DNA from: Anodontia alba
Taxonomy: Eukaryota > Mollusca > Bivalvia > Lucinida > Lucinidae
Reading direction: 5' to 3'
Length of the DNA stretch: 64,000 bases
Assembly (NCBI GenBank): GCA_964016985.1
Contig: OZ024831.1
Coordinates: 84,276,136-84,340,135 of the forward strand
A program made the translations under genes and the position numbers. Positions 23,859 to 34,439 of this stretch are shown here, piece after piece (positions within the stretch are counted from its first letter, which is position 1; the number at the start of each line of letters is the position of its first letter). The notes below the pieces were generated by a model. The model worked only from the letters and a program-made list of their open reading frames with translations. It had not been told where the DNA came from and ran no database searches.

Positions 23859-23914
23859 AGATAAAGGATTAGGCGTGCGATGATCAAGAAAAGGAAGACG
23901 ATGATAATGATGAT

Positions 23915-24165
23915 TATGATTTGGTGTTTTACATCCCTTTCAACATTATTTAAGTCATATCAAGATGAAGGAAGGCTGATAATGAAAGGCTCTATGCAGG
24001 ATCCAGCAGGATTCAAACCTGAAACTTCTTGCTCCAAGTTGGGCTCTTTGCAAAGATTTGCCGTACAGTCAATCACTGAGCTGAATTCTGCCTCAAGCGC
24101 AATTCAAACTCAAAACCTTGTGATCCAAAGTTGAGAGTGCTAACCACTCGGTCAAACTGTCATTG
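23915..24165 (-). mobile_element. tRNA-derived SINE (serine-like head)
   Basis: Read on the minus strand, the head GACCGAGTGGTTAGCACTCT resembles a tRNA-Ser A-box region. A decayed B box (GGTTTTGAGTTTGAA) follows. The body ends with the complement of TTGGTGTTTTACATCCCTTT, a SINE segment conserved in many molluscan genomes. It is not a functional tRNA. Confidence 0.6.
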
Positions 24166-24309
24166 ATCAAGAAATGGAAATGGCAAGCTTATTTGGCCAA
24201 CTCAAGGCAAACTACAGTAAGTTTGTATTTTCAACTTTGACTTCACTTACAGCATGTTGCAATTTATATTACCACAAGTTTGCTCAAGCTGAGCCCTTTC
24301 TTTCTGACA

Positions 24310-24586
24310 TTACGAAAACACGCCTATTCAAATATACAGAAAATTTTATCACCAAAAAATGAAAATTTTCAGATAAAATTTTTTTGATATTCTTCATATT
24401 TCTGCTCAAAGCATAGATTGTGGGTAATCGTTAGAAATGCCTCCATGAGGCGGTTCTAATGAGTACCCCAAATCTATGTTTTTGAGCAAAAATAAGAAAA
24501 ATAATGTATACCCCTTTAAACCCCAGTTTTACTATATAAAAGTGGGGTTTAAGGGGGTCAAAATTATATAGGTATGTTTTCGTGAT
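24310..24586. mobile_element. Foldback MITE, family B
   Basis: Terminal repeats TTACGAAAACACGCCTAT and ATAGGTATGTTTTCGTGA. The hairpin centre GATTGTGGGTAATCGTTAG folds with CTAATGAGTACCCCAAATC. Its orientation is opposite to the copy at 5900. Confidence 0.85.
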
Positions 24587-24702
24587 GGAAAAAAAATGCC
24601 ATTTTGCTGGGCTCAAAGCAAGCTCAAAGTGAAGTTAGTACAAACTAAATGTGAGCTTGTTAGAAGCTTATTGCAAGCTCATATCTCCTTACAAGTGTAA
24701 TA

Positions 24703-25454
24703 TACTCAACAAAATAATTTAAGAGCCACAAGTTTTATTTTCCATTTGATTATCACTAAAATGTGACCCTCAAGTTTTACAATTATTTCATGGGCAAAGC
24801 TGGAAGTCTCAGCCCAATTTCAATCAGCTCAACATATTTGCAACATGTTCAGCTACAAAAGTGTCAATGGCACCAACAATGCCAGACCAATAGATTCTAA
24901 GAAAAACGAGAATTTAAAAAAAACAAGATTTTTACCCCAAAATGAACTTTTTTTAATAATACCGGATTATTTCTTAGTTTAATGAAAACAATACTCTGTC
25001 ACAAGAAAATCATGCAAACTCAACCTTCTTTCGAGTAAAAGGCACACAGATATGGCCAGAAAAAGAGCCCAACCCTTTGAGAGGCTAAAAATGCCTCTAA
25101 ATTTTCCCATAGACAATGAATAATCTGTAGAGGGTACCTCTAGCAAAATGTGCATTTCTTGATAACAAATAAGGCTTTCTCTCTGTTTTTTTCACAGTTG
25201 GGAGCCCAGACATCACTTTTGACGTGTAAATATCAGTTTTTAATTTTTGGGTAAAAAGTAGTGTTTTTTAGCGAATTTTAAAATGAAAATTTTGATTTCA
25301 TAAATTTTTGTTGGACACACTCCTTTAGGGCTTCCTTCTGAAGAAACATTCAATGATATTTTGATATTTTCTGTGGTTTTTGCCCATACACCCTGTCAAA
25401 GTTTGTATATATGGAAATTTGCACTTTGTGGCCCTTAAATTATTTTGTGGAGTA
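24703..25454. mobile_element. Non-coding TIR element flanked by TA
   Basis: Inverted ends TACTCAACAAAATAATTTAA and TTAAATTATTTTGTGGAGTA pair over about 30 bp, extending into GGGCCACAA. They are flanked by TA at 24701-24702 and 25455-25456, which suggests a Tc1/mariner-superfamily non-autonomous element. The 750-bp interior is AT-rich, with no transposase similarity that I can see. Confidence 0.75.
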
Positions 25455-25576
25455 TATTAGCTTATCACAAATTTGCTTCCAGTAAGCTGAAATGTAGCAC
25501 ACTGAGATCTGACTGCAACCTCACTTTGAACTCATAAGGAGCTTAACAAGAGTCAGTTACTAATGGCAACTTAGGG

Positions 25577-25790
25577 TTAACCCTTGTCCTGCTGATTAAA
25601 TTAAGATGCCACACCCTCTTCTAATTTTCAGCCAATCAGATTACTTGATCTGGATTATTGCTTTAAATTCAAATACTTAATGGCAAACAGTGCAGATCCA
25701 GATCAGTTGGCTTCTTCAGAAGCCAACTGATCTGGATCTACACTGTTTGCAAAGGCAGGGTATATCCGGGTTCAGCAGGACAAGGGTTAA
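25577..25790 (-). mobile_element. piggyBac-like MITE, family D
   Basis: Full copy in reverse orientation. TTAACCCTTGTCCTGCTG is at one end and TTCAGCAGGACAAGGGTTAA at the other. The hairpin GATCAGTTGGCTTCTTCAGA is intact. Confidence 0.9.
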
Positions 25791-25945
25791 GGAGTGATGG
25801 GCAGTTACTTAAAGATGCTCGCATTTTCTTTAAAATTTGCCCAGTCTATTTGTAAAAGTTGAACAGCATAAGTAGGCTTTTAACATGAAACTATATTTTC
25901 AATATTCACCTGGGAAAAAATCATACATGGCTGAAGTTTGCCTTT

Positions 25946-26483
25946 TTAACCCTGGTCCTGCTGAGCCCAAATATGCCTTGTCTTTGAAAACAGTGTTGAT
26001 CCAGATCAGATGACTGATCTGAAAATATACAGCTGAACCTCGATATCTCCAACTCGCTTATTCCGAATTACTGCTTATCTCGAAGTGAAAATCTGGTCCC
26101 TGTTTTAACATGAAACTATGACAACAGGTAACAAAATAATGTGGAAAAGAGGAGAAATGCTCCTAAAGGAGCAATTTCTCCTCTTTTCCACATTATTTTA
26201 TATATATATTTCTAATTTTAGGAGTCAAATTACATATTCATTTGTTAAATGTGGTTGTTCAATTTATTGTTTTCCTCACTCTCTCAACTCTGATATGTCG
26301 AGGTACGGATATCTCAAAGTGTTTCAGTGCGTCCCTTGGAATTTGAGATAACAAGAGTCGACTGTACTTTTTGTCATTAAGTACCGGGTATGTGAATTTG
26401 TATTAACAAACAAGAAAAGGCAATCTGATTGGCTAGAAATTATTAGTGGGCATGGTATCTTAATTTAGCACAAAAAGGGTTAA
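25946..26483 (+). mobile_element. Family D MITE split by another element
   Basis: The left part (TTAACCCTGGTCCTGCTGAG to the hairpin) and right part (TTTGTCATTAAG to GGGTTAA) belong to one family D copy. Its hairpin is interrupted by the Tigger-like element 26030-26364. Confidence 0.8.
26030..26364. mobile_element. Tigger/pogo-like MITE nested in a family D MITE
   Basis: Ends CAGCTGAACCTCGATATCTC and GAGATAACAAGAGTCGACTG, each flanked by TA. It holds a perfect central hairpin (GGAAAAGAGGAGAAATGCTC and complement). It is non-coding. Confidence 0.8.
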
Positions 26484-26599
26484 CATATTATGCCATAACT
26501 GCCTCATGCTGTAAACATATTTAAGGGGTCAGCTTTTTGTTCTTCTTTATCTTCAGAACATTCCCTCAGTAAGGTCTCATTTACAAGTAAATTTGTTTG

Positions 26600-26630
26600 C
26601 ACACACATACACACACACACACACACACAC
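26600..26630. repeat. (CA)n microsatellite
   Basis: CA repeat with one AT interruption. Confidence 0.9.
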
Positions 26631-26733
26631 TTTTGCACACACTTACACTCCGTCTCTACACAAATAGTAGTACAATGCAAAAAAGAATCCTCAGCACATC
26701 GAATAGTGCAGACCCCGATCAGAACAATGTATT

Positions 26734-26780
26734 TCTGCAATTTTCATGAAATGTCAAATCTATTTTCTGGGAAAAATCTG

Positions 26781-26808
<28 letters not shown>
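26734..26808. mobile_element. Family A MITE fragment with poly-A run
   Basis: ATTTTCATGAAATGTCAAAT and TATTTTCTGGGAAAAAT match the family A right arm. A run of about 28 A follows. Confidence 0.5.
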
Positions 26809-26811
<3 letters not shown>

Positions 26812-26856
26812 AGAACTCATTTCCAAGGTGCGTGGACAAGCTGTATTATCCCTTGA

Positions 26857-27141
26857 GGCCAGAGTTTTTTATCTTCAGGTTACGGGAGTTTTCTTTAAAA
26901 GTTGCTATCGGGAGGTAGGAATAAAAATGAAATATAAAAATGTGAAAAAGCTTGGGTCGATCGATGAAATAAAATAACTTTCCAACAAAAATACATGTAA
27001 AAATCCAATATTTCAGCCCTAAATTCGAAGGGTAGGGACATAAAATAAGAATTGAAATGCAAATTTTATTTTTCAGCAGGGGCTAAAATCATAGGGTAGG
27101 CTCTCCCGTAAACCTAAAAAATAAACAAAAGAACTAAGGCC
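26857..27141. mobile_element. TIR element, family P (GGCCAGAGTTTTTTATC ends)
   Basis: The left end GGCCAGAGTTTTTTATCTTC continues into AGGTTACGGGAG. The right end CTCCCGTAAACCT leads to AAGGCC. The interior contains CAGCCCTAAATTCGAAGGGT. A second, interrupted copy in reverse orientation lies at 32021-33031. Confidence 0.75.
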
Positions 27142-27159
27142 GGACCAAATCAAGAACTG

Positions 27160-27545
27160 ACCACCCTCCTAAATGAAAATAAGGTCAAGGTCATCAAAAT
27201 CTAATCACTTCTTTCCACGATTCTGATGATGTATCTGTGCTAGTTTGGTCAAATTCCAGTCATTGGTCAAAGAGACAGTGTGCACACAAACTTTTTACTG
27301 CATTAAGAAAATTTTTTTACAAAGGGCAATAACTCTAAGAGAACTGGCCCCTAGCCCTTACTTTCTCTTATGTAGGTACATCTTATTGATACCAATGTGT
27401 CTGCAGAAATTAATGAATATTCATCCCTGCATTTTCAAGATATTAGGAAAAACCAGCATCATGGACGATGGACACATGGATGGACGGACAACATGAAAAC
27501 AGTATACCCACCCCCCCCACACAAACAAAGTTTGCGGGGGTATAA
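27160..27545 (+). repeat. Hairpin-ended dispersed repeat related to family K
   Basis: Contains AATAAGGTCAAGGTCATCAA near the left, GGACGATGGACACATGGATGG near the right, and a terminal hairpin (GTATACCCACCCCCC ... GCGGGGGTATA). The layout resembles the tandem-core elements, but with a single-copy core. Confidence 0.55.
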
Positions 27546-27758
27546 CCAGCGGGGCTATACCAGGAAGTTACACCAGCTGCTATTGTTGAAAAGGAAACTG
27601 TACCTACTGTGCCCTGTGATGAACTTCATGACCTAATAAGGTGTGGTTAGAGTCCATCATCAATACCATATTAACCCAAAATACTGGGACACTTAAACTC
27701 CTGACCATATTTGTCCTAAAATTTCAACAAGATGTGTCTAAAAAGGTACTGGAAGAGT

Positions 27759-27826
27759 GGCAAATAGTATAGACTCAGATCAGACGCCACATTCTGCGGC
27801 ATCTGATCAGGGTCTATATGGTTTGC
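27759..27826. mobile_element. Short hairpin repeat (GATGCCGC type)
   Basis: Near-palindrome AGATCAGACGCCACATTCTG with GCGGCATCTGATCAGGGTCT. The same hairpin occurs at 33338, 58435 and 63462 and inside family G. Confidence 0.7.
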
Positions 27827-27918
27827 TCAGGACTGTCTGTCCCAATACTTAGAGGATTATTACGGTAAGTGAAAGAGAAAGTGTTGACCATGATACAACA
27901 GATGTTGCACCATATGTT

Positions 27919-28128
27919 TTAACCCTTAAAGCGCAATTTGTAGCAGACGTTCAAAAATTTTTATATTTTATTTTTCAGAGAGGACAAGTCTTGATATTTC
28001 ATGTGAATCGTCTGCTTGGCACACGATTCACATGAAATGTCAAAACTGTCAACACTTGTTTCTTCAGAAAATAAAAACAAATCAAAATTATTGTCTGCTT
28101 TAGTTGTGATTAGTGCTTTAAGGGTTAA
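27919..28128. mobile_element. Foldback MITE, family A variant, TTAA-bounded
   Basis: TTAACCCTTAAAGCGCAATT at the left and GTGCTTTAAGGGTTAA at the right. The inner hairpin TGATATTTCATGTGAATCGT pairs with ACGATTCACATGAAATGTCA. This is the best copy of the variant. Confidence 0.85.
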
Positions 28129-28174
28129 TAAAGAAAGGATCAGGCAGTTTTGCAACCAAACAAGTTTTTCTGAC

Positions 28175-28370
28175 TAATCTAAAGGCTTTTTCTAATAGAG
28201 TGAGCCCCCTTTTTCTTTTCAATTTTGGCACCAAAGGAGTAACATTCTCTTGAGAAGATCATAGAGTTCTTTATATCTTTTTCTGTTTGTGACTTTTTTA
28301 TTTCATTTTTAAAAAAAAAAAAACAGTACAGAAATGTTCATTTTAAAAGATAATGAATATGCTATCTGTA
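28175..28370 (+). repeat. Duplicated segment, copy 1 (target of the mariner insertion)
   Basis: Shares CCATTTTGGCACCAAA-type sequence, CTTGAGA, GTTCTT, AGAAATGTT and AAAGATAATGAATATGCTAT with 30226-30640. It continues after the mariner element at 29698. The second copy lacks mariner but is split by a family D MITE. Confidence 0.6.
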
Positions 28371-29695
28371 CGAGGGTCATGCAAAAAGTTCTGTCACTAA
28401 TAGGCTTCCTTAGTTTTATCCCAGGTATATTTTAAAATGCTTTACTGCACTTGATACCCGTATATTTCGTGCAAATTACTTTCATACTGACCGAGTTATT
28501 TCAAATTGATATACATGTAGATGCAGTCATATACACTGACCAATTTACTTGTTACATTGGAATATGGACTAGAAAACTGAAATTCATAGCTAATTAAATG
28601 CTGCATTAGGCTTAATATAGATTCAAAGCAGATATTTAATTGAATTGTGTGGTATATAATATGGACCTCAGACCATTTAAATGCGCACAGTTTTTAGGTG
28701 GGTTTAAGCTTTTAAAGGTAGGAAATTTTCTGTTGAAGATGATACCTGTCCTGGAAGGCCTAAAACCTCTGTTACCAAGGCTAACATCGCTGCTGTAAAG
28801 ATTGTGGTCGAACAGGATGCGCGATTGTCTGTCAAAGAGATAGCTAGTTGTACTGGCATATCAGAAGGCAGTGTGCAAACAATTCTGAAAAAGCGTTTGG
28901 ACCTGAGAAAGGTTTGCGCTAGGTGGGTACCTCATTTGCTCACTGAGGAGCAAAAGACACAACACCTTAAATGTGCCCGGGAACCTTTGAAAACATACAA
29001 AGGCTGTAATAGTCGGGTTATTTCTAACTTGCTAACAGGTGATGAAACCTGGGTGCACATGTTTGAGCCACAAAAAAGGGCTGATAATAAGCAATAGAAG
29101 CGAAAAGCTGAAAAACGCCCATGTATTGCCAAGAGAACCATAAGTTTGAAAAAGATGTTGTATGCAATTTTCTTTAATTCAAGTGGGCCAAGTGCCTTGT
29201 CCATCTGGTCATACAATCACTGGCCGATTCTACAAGAATTCTGTACTGAAAAAAGTGAAAGTTTTACAATAAGAAATGACCAAGCAAAGGATGGTCAGGC
29301 GTCCACCTTTTACATGACAACGCCTCCTCTCATAAGTGTGAGGTTGTTAAGTCTTTTTTGGCTTCTGAAAATTAAGGTGAAAGTTTTAAACCATCTACAT
29401 TCACCTGGCCTGAGTCCCTGTGACTTCTTTTTATTTCCAAGGCTTAAGAAAATGCTTTCTGGAAATAAGTATACGTCTAGAAGTTCTCTTGGCAGCGCTA
29501 TTTATCAGTGCCTCCAACAGATACCAAAAGAAGACTATTTATCTGCTTTTCATGACTGAGTAAAAAGGTTACAAAAAATGTGTTTCTATAAAGGGGGAAT
29601 ACTTTGAAGGTTTGTAATAAAAATAATATATGTTTGATAAAACGTAGCACTGAAGTAATCCAAACCCAGTGACAAAACTTTTTGCACGACCCTCG
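28371..29695 (+). mobile_element. mariner-family transposon, 1325 bp, degenerate
   Basis: Terminal inverted repeats of 28 bp start CGAGGGTCATGCAAAAAG and match at 26 of 28 positions. TA lies on both sides (28369-28370 and 29696-29697). The length and the interior transposase remnant fit the mariner family of Tc1/mariner. A paralogous segment at 30606 (GCTGTACTATG) shows the site without insertion. Confidence 0.95.
28661..29607 (+). pseudogene. mariner transposase, inactivated
   Basis: The intact protein would bind the element's ends and cut and paste it using a DDD catalytic triad. Reading frames match a mariner transposase in order. A helix-turn-helix region (PGRPKTSVTKANIAAVK, then VKEIASCTGISEGSVQTIL) lies near 28735-28900. 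The first catalytic Asp is in LTGDETWVHMFEP (about 29034-29072). The second is in the HDNASSH motif, in a shifted frame near 29320. The third is in LSPCDFFLFP near 29413-29442. An in-frame TAG follows NKQ at about 29095, at least two frameshifts lie between 29190 and 29400, and TGA replaces a codon near 29557. It cannot make active enzyme. Confidence 0.92.
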
Positions 29696-29800
29696 TACTA
29701 AGATTTTTAACCGGAAGCAAAAATAAATCATGCTGCAACTAACTTGTAATTCAATACACATCCACTTGCATAACCATGTCTTCTGATAATTAATTTGTTA

Positions 29801-30020
29801 TTAACCCTTGTCCTGCTGAATAAATTAAGATCCCTCGCACTTTTCATATTATCAGCCAATCAGATTACCGGTACTTGATCCAGATTGTTGATATAAATTC
29901 ACATACTGAATGGCAAACAGTGCAGATCCAGATCAGTTGGCTTCTTAGAAGCCAACTGATCTGTATCTACACTGTTTGCAAAGGCAGGGTATATCCTGGT
30001 TCAGCAGGACAAGGGTTAAT
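29801..30020 (-). mobile_element. piggyBac-like MITE, family D
   Basis: Complete copy with TTAA borders. The hairpin GATCAGTTGGCTTCTTAGAA is intact and the ends match over about 20 bp. Confidence 0.9.
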
Positions 30021-30079
30021 AAGCTTATATTGCAATGATTATACACAATATTGAAATGTACATTTATAAATAGATAAAA

Positions 30080-30990
30080 ATATCTTCTGTCTTGAGGCAT
30101 CTCATAATTATACAATTAGTTCAGGGATAACTGGCTGCTTTGCTAAAAGTTCATGGTTAAAATATTTGTTCATAAATAGTTCACGAATCAATAGAGATCA
30201 TGAATCATTCATGAACTAGAGTCAAAGGGAAAAACAGTTTCATTAGAGTGACCCCACTTCCCTTTTCCATTTTGGCACCAAATGACACAATCGCTTGAGA
30301 TCAGAAATAAGTTCTTAACTGTTGTCCTGCTGAGCATGGATATCCCTGTCTTTGCAAACAGTGTAGATCCAGATCAGTCACTGATCTGGATCAGCACTGT
30401 TTGTCATTCAGTATGTGAATTAATATCAACAACCTGGATCTAGTAATCTGGTTGGCTGAAAATTGGAAGTGGGCGTGGCATCTTAATTCATTCAGCATGA
30501 CAAGGGTAAATTTTTCGTTAATTTGTTTGGAACTGTTTGATTGGCTATAATTTAAAACAAATGGCATAGAAATGTTTGCTTTTTAAAGATGATGGATGAG
30601 ATATAGCTGTACTATGAAACCAGTATGAAAAATAAAAGATACAGCAATTCATGTCTCATGAACCATAACAGTTTAAGCATCAACAGGTTCATGAACTGTT
30701 CATGAAAAATTTAGTCAGGAAACTGACAGTTCATAAAGTGTCATCTTTTGTTCATGAACTATTTATGAAAAAAAAAAAATCATGAATATTTTGTGAACCA
30801 TACAGTAAGTACAGAACCATTCATGAATCATGAACCATTCATGAATCTGTCATTGAATTATTTGGTTCATGAAAAATAATTCAGAAAACATTCATGAATT
30901 AGATAGCACATAAACTGCCACTTGCTGTTCATGGACCATTCATGAAAAAAATATTTGAACAGTTCATGAAAATTCATGAACTACTCAATA
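30080..30990. repeat. Cluster of TTCATGAA palindromes in AT-rich DNA
   Basis: The short palindrome TTCATGAA, mostly as GTTCATGAAC or ATTCATGAAT, occurs about eleven times by eye, densest at 30680-30990, with many one-base variants. There is no fixed period and no open frame. It overlaps the second copy of the duplicated segment (30226-30314 and 30511-30640). Confidence 0.7.
30315..30510 (+). mobile_element. Family D MITE
   Basis: Left end TTAACTGTTGTCCTGCTGAG, shortened hairpin CCAGATCAGTCACTGATCTGG, right end CAGCATGACAAGGGTAAA. It interrupts the duplicated segment. Confidence 0.8.
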
Positions 30991-31178
30991 CTTTTTAGAT
31001 TAAGTCTAAGCAACTGACCTTACTTCTGGTAAGATTATAAGGGAATGCAGGTACTTTTCTTTATTCTCCACAAAAAATACATGACATTCATTAGGTGAAT
31101 AAGTGTATTTTATGCCTCAATGTAAAATGTATGATTTTTCATTATGTTAATAAGCCCATGTTATGAATACTTCTACAT

Positions 31179-31390
31179 ATCACGAAAACACGCCTATATA
31201 ATTTTGACCCCCTTAAACCCAACTTTATGTAGTACAACTGGGGTTAACAGGGGTATTTATTATTTTTTTTTACTGTGCTAAAAAAAATAGATGTGGGTAC
31301 TCGTTAGAACCGCCTTGCCAAGGCAGTTCTAATGAGTACTTGCAATCTAGGAATATAAAAATATCAGAATTTTTACCTGAAAATTTACCA
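31179..31390. mobile_element. Foldback MITE, family B, right-truncated
   Basis: The left end ATCACGAAAACACGCCTATA is perfect. The hairpin GTACTCGTTAGAACCGCC folds with GGCAGTTCTAATGAGTAC. Similarity stops in the TACCTGAAAATTT segment, before the right terminal repeat. Confidence 0.8.
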
Positions 31391-31441
31391 TACTTCTTCT
31401 AATATTTACCCAGTGTTGTCTCTAAATATTGCTGGATGAGT

Positions 31442-31500
31442 GGCAAACAATGTAGACCCTGATGAGGTTGGTGGCATCTCATCTGGGTCTCCACATTGTC
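31442..31500. mobile_element. Short hairpin repeat (GATGCCGC type), diverged
   Basis: GGCAAACAATGTAGACCCTG and CTCATCTGGGTCTCCACATT form an imperfect stem. Confidence 0.5.
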
Positions 31501-31593
31501 TGAATACTTACGGTAAATACGGTAGAATTGCCCTGCTGAGGCAACTCAAAGGGCTACCCACCACACATGTATTATTGGAAAAATAATAAAATA

Positions 31594-31778
31594 CATTGAA
31601 ACTTCAATAAAAGAACAGACAAATGACAATCAAAAATGGTTCTAGTTATGGGTTATTCCATTTATCATTGATTGAATTCTAAAAAAAAAAAAAAAAAAAA
31701 AGTGACTGGGTTACAAAATTAGTTTCAGTCATCCTGGGTGTTTGAGCTATCAGTGTTCCAGTTATCAAAGTTCTACTG
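31594..31778. mobile_element. Tigger-like MITE, degraded
   Basis: The left end CATTGAAACTTCAATAAAAG is preceded by TA. The right end ATCAAAGTTCTACTG has lost its TA. A poly-A run is at 31680-31700. Confidence 0.5.
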
Positions 31779-31795
31779 CCCTAAGTCATTCTGAC

Positions 31796-31999
31796 TTAAA
31801 CCCTTCTCTTGCTGAACATGGCATGATCTGTCTTAGCAAACAGTGTAAATCCATTTCAGAAGCCAACTGATCAGGATCTGCACTGTTTCATTAAATATGT
31901 GAATTTCTATCAATCAAAAGCCCGGATCAAGTAATCTGATTGGCTGGAAACTATAAGTGGGCGTGGCATCTTAAATTTATTCAGCAAGGGAAGGGTTAA
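31796..31999 (+). mobile_element. Family D MITE
   Basis: TTAAACCCTTCTCTTGCTGA at the left and TCAGCAAGGGAAGGGTTAA at the right. The left hairpin arm is deleted, leaving AGAAGCCAACTGATCAGG. Confidence 0.75.
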
Positions 32000-32020
32000 A
32001 AATTATCTTATTTGGAGCCA

Positions 32021-33031
32021 GGCCACAGTATTTTTTTTATTTTTAGATTTACAGGAGCCTACCCTATAATTTTAGCCCATCCCAAAAAATAAAATCTGCA
32101 TTTCAATTTTCATTTTTATTTTACGTCCCTACCCTTTGAATTCAGGGCTGAAATATTGCATTTTTACATGTAATTTTTCTTAGAAAATCATTTTATTTCA
32201 TCGACCCAAGCTTTTTAACATTTTATACCATACCACACGACAGCTGCGGGTTATTATTGTTTCACTTTGGTTGTCCGTGTGTCCCCTGTCTGTCCATCTA
32301 TCATATGTCCACCCATATTTCGTTTCCGAATGATAACTTAGTAAACATAAATGAATTTTTACCAAACTTGATGTGTGCATTGATATTGTGTAGATCTGTT
32401 TGGGATTGCTAATGGGCAAATTTCATCAGTTTTTGACTGAGTTATCTGCACACCACACATCCATGTTTTTGTTTCTGGATGATAACTTGAGTAAATGTCA
32501 ATGGATTTTCATCAAACTTATAATGTGGATTGATATTGTGCAGATCTTGTTTAGGATTGCTAATGGGCCCCGGTTTCGTCAATTTTTGACAGAGTTATCT
32601 GCCTGCCACACATCCATATTTTCTTTTCTGGATCATAACTTGAGTAAATATCAAAGGATTTTCATCAAACTTGGTATGTGCTTTGATATTTTGGAGATCT
32701 TGTTTGGGATTGCTAAAGGGCCCATTTCCATAATTTTTGACAAAGTTATCTATCTACCAGCCACGTTTAAATTTTCATTTCTGGATGGTAACTTGAAAAA
32801 ATGTCAATGGATTTTCATCAAACTTGGTATGTGCATTGATATTGTGGAGATCTTCTTTGGGATTGCAAATGGGCAAATTATATCAACTTTGGCAAGAGTT
32901 ATCTGCCCACCGCACAATTATGGCGGGGTATTATCGTTTCACTAGTCATTATTTCTTTTTTTATTCCTACCTCCCTACATCAACTTTTTAAGAAATCTCC
33001 CGTAAACCTAAAGATAAAAAAAACTCTGGCC
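32021..33031. mobile_element. TIR element, family P, interrupted
   Basis: Reverse-orientation copy of 26857-27141 (ends GGCCACAGTATTTTTTTTAT and AAACTCTGGCC). It is split between CATTTTA and CATTATTTCT by the tandem-core element at 32225-32945. The uninterrupted copy shows the join. Confidence 0.8.
32225..32945 (-). mobile_element. Tandem-core element with ATACCCCGCC ends, nested, minus strand
   Basis: Reverse complement of the type at 10568-11463. The right side reads CACAATTATGGCGGGGTATT and the core has four to five monomers with TTTCATCAAACTTGGTATGTG. The plus-strand open frame of 181 codons across it follows the monomer period and is not a gene. Confidence 0.8.
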
Positions 33032-33337
33032 CTATATAAGAACATAAAAAATCTGGCACTATTTCTGTGATGACTCTAAGAAATATTTGTCTTTATGGAA
33101 TAACTGAAAACAAAAAATGATTACTTATAAATAACAAAATGTCAAGCAATGGCCTCTAAATGGAATCCAAATCATTATCTCAGCAGGAATTGGGAAATAT
33201 CTGTTAGAAAATACGTTTCATTTTTCTTTTTTTTTACTGACAATGTGTTATTGTTTCTTTTTTTCCAGTAAGAATAATGTCATCTCAAAAATATGGGTTA
33301 CCATAATTACACTAAAAAATGGGAAAGACAGGATTGA

Positions 33338-33403
33338 GCAAACAGTGTAGACCCTGATCAGATGCTGCATTCTGCAGCATCTGATCAGGGTCTACACTGT
33401 TTG
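33338..33403. mobile_element. Short hairpin repeat (GATGCCGC type)
   Basis: A nearly perfect palindrome: AACAGTGTAGACCCTGATCA folds with TGATCAGGGTCTACACTGTT around GATGCTGCATTCTGCAGCATC. Confidence 0.85.
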
Positions 33404-33475
33404 TCATTCATCCAGCAGTTTTCAGACATATAAACAGAAGAGTCAGGTTCAATTTTAGGACAAGTATATTTGTTC

Positions 33476-33735
33476 CTTTGTGTTGAGGTTTTATGGCCCA
33501 GTCAACCTAATGGGGTCATACTGAGCATGGTTAGTTTATCAAACCACACTTTTTACTGGGCAGGCTTAGTCCTCTAAGCATTTTACCAGTATTGTGCATA
33601 TTCTTTCGCCAGAAACTGACAACTGCCCTTCTTGAATCAGCAGATTAGGGAGAGAACAACCGTAGAAACTATTTCATGATCAATCTCCACAAAAGAATGT
33701 TGCCGACCTGGTGGGGCTTGAATTTAGGACAAGTA
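33476..33735 (-). mobile_element. SINE, head-truncated
   Basis: Same family as 61984-62284. The tail side TTTGTGTTGAGGTTTTATGG, the middle GGGCAGGCTTAGTCCTCTAA and CTCCACAAAAGAATGTTGCC are all present. The tRNA-like head is lost after GGTGGGGCTTGAA. Confidence 0.75.
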
Positions 33736-34276
33736 CATGTATAGTATTTAGGGAAAATATGGTCAAACACTAAGATCAGTAGGGACTTCTTGAAGGAATA
33801 CGTATTTATGTGGTATTTTTGCTGATTTCTAAATAAAAGCAAATGTGGGTATACTCTTTTATGATCACTTTGAATTGACCAAGTTTTTTACAAGTCTTTT
33901 AAGCGTTTTTATCATGTGTCGATATGTTCAGTGTCACACCATCTTGGAGGGTGATTCCCATTAATTTTTGCAAATCTGTAAAATTTGAACAAAAATATTG
34001 ATGTGTTAACCAGGAAGGCCAGAGGCACCAAAAATGAAGAGATTAGGAACTAATAGGGACAACACACAACGGCACACTTGCAATCACCCACAAATAAACA
34101 GAAAAAGAACTGCAATATCTATTGGAGCCTTGAAGTGGGCTGCAGAAATGACTGCCCGGGTGAGCTTAACCCATTGTATATGGAATAGACTCTCCCACAC
34201 TATATACTGGAAGAGTCCAATTTCAATTTTAGGTAAACCCAGCTATGAGATTTACATATTCTTAGAGAAAAATGGC
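33736..34276. other. Unassigned non-coding stretch
   Basis: No repeat family recognised and no splice-bounded frame. A 90-codon plus-strand frame at 34034-34306 has no recognisable feature. Confidence 0.45.
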
Positions 34277-34373
34277 TTAACTATTTGCAAACAGTGGAAA
34301 CCCTGATCAGACACCACATTCTGCTCTACTTGCCAAGTACCCTTTTACGGGTCTCCAGACTACAATGGGTTAA
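34277..34373. mobile_element. Family G MITE fragment
   Basis: TTAACTATTTGCAAACAGTG to GACTACAATGGGTTAA. The interior is largely deleted. Confidence 0.6.
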
Positions 34374-34439
34374 ACTAGTTTAACTTCATTGAAACCTCAC
34401 TCTTAGCCCTTAAAGTGCTAAGCACGACTATTGTCCTTT

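Noticed and set aside
32400..32945. 181-codon plus-strand frame
   Set aside because: The peptide repeats with the ~153-bp monomer of the tandem-core element and lies antisense to it. There is no sign of coding selection.
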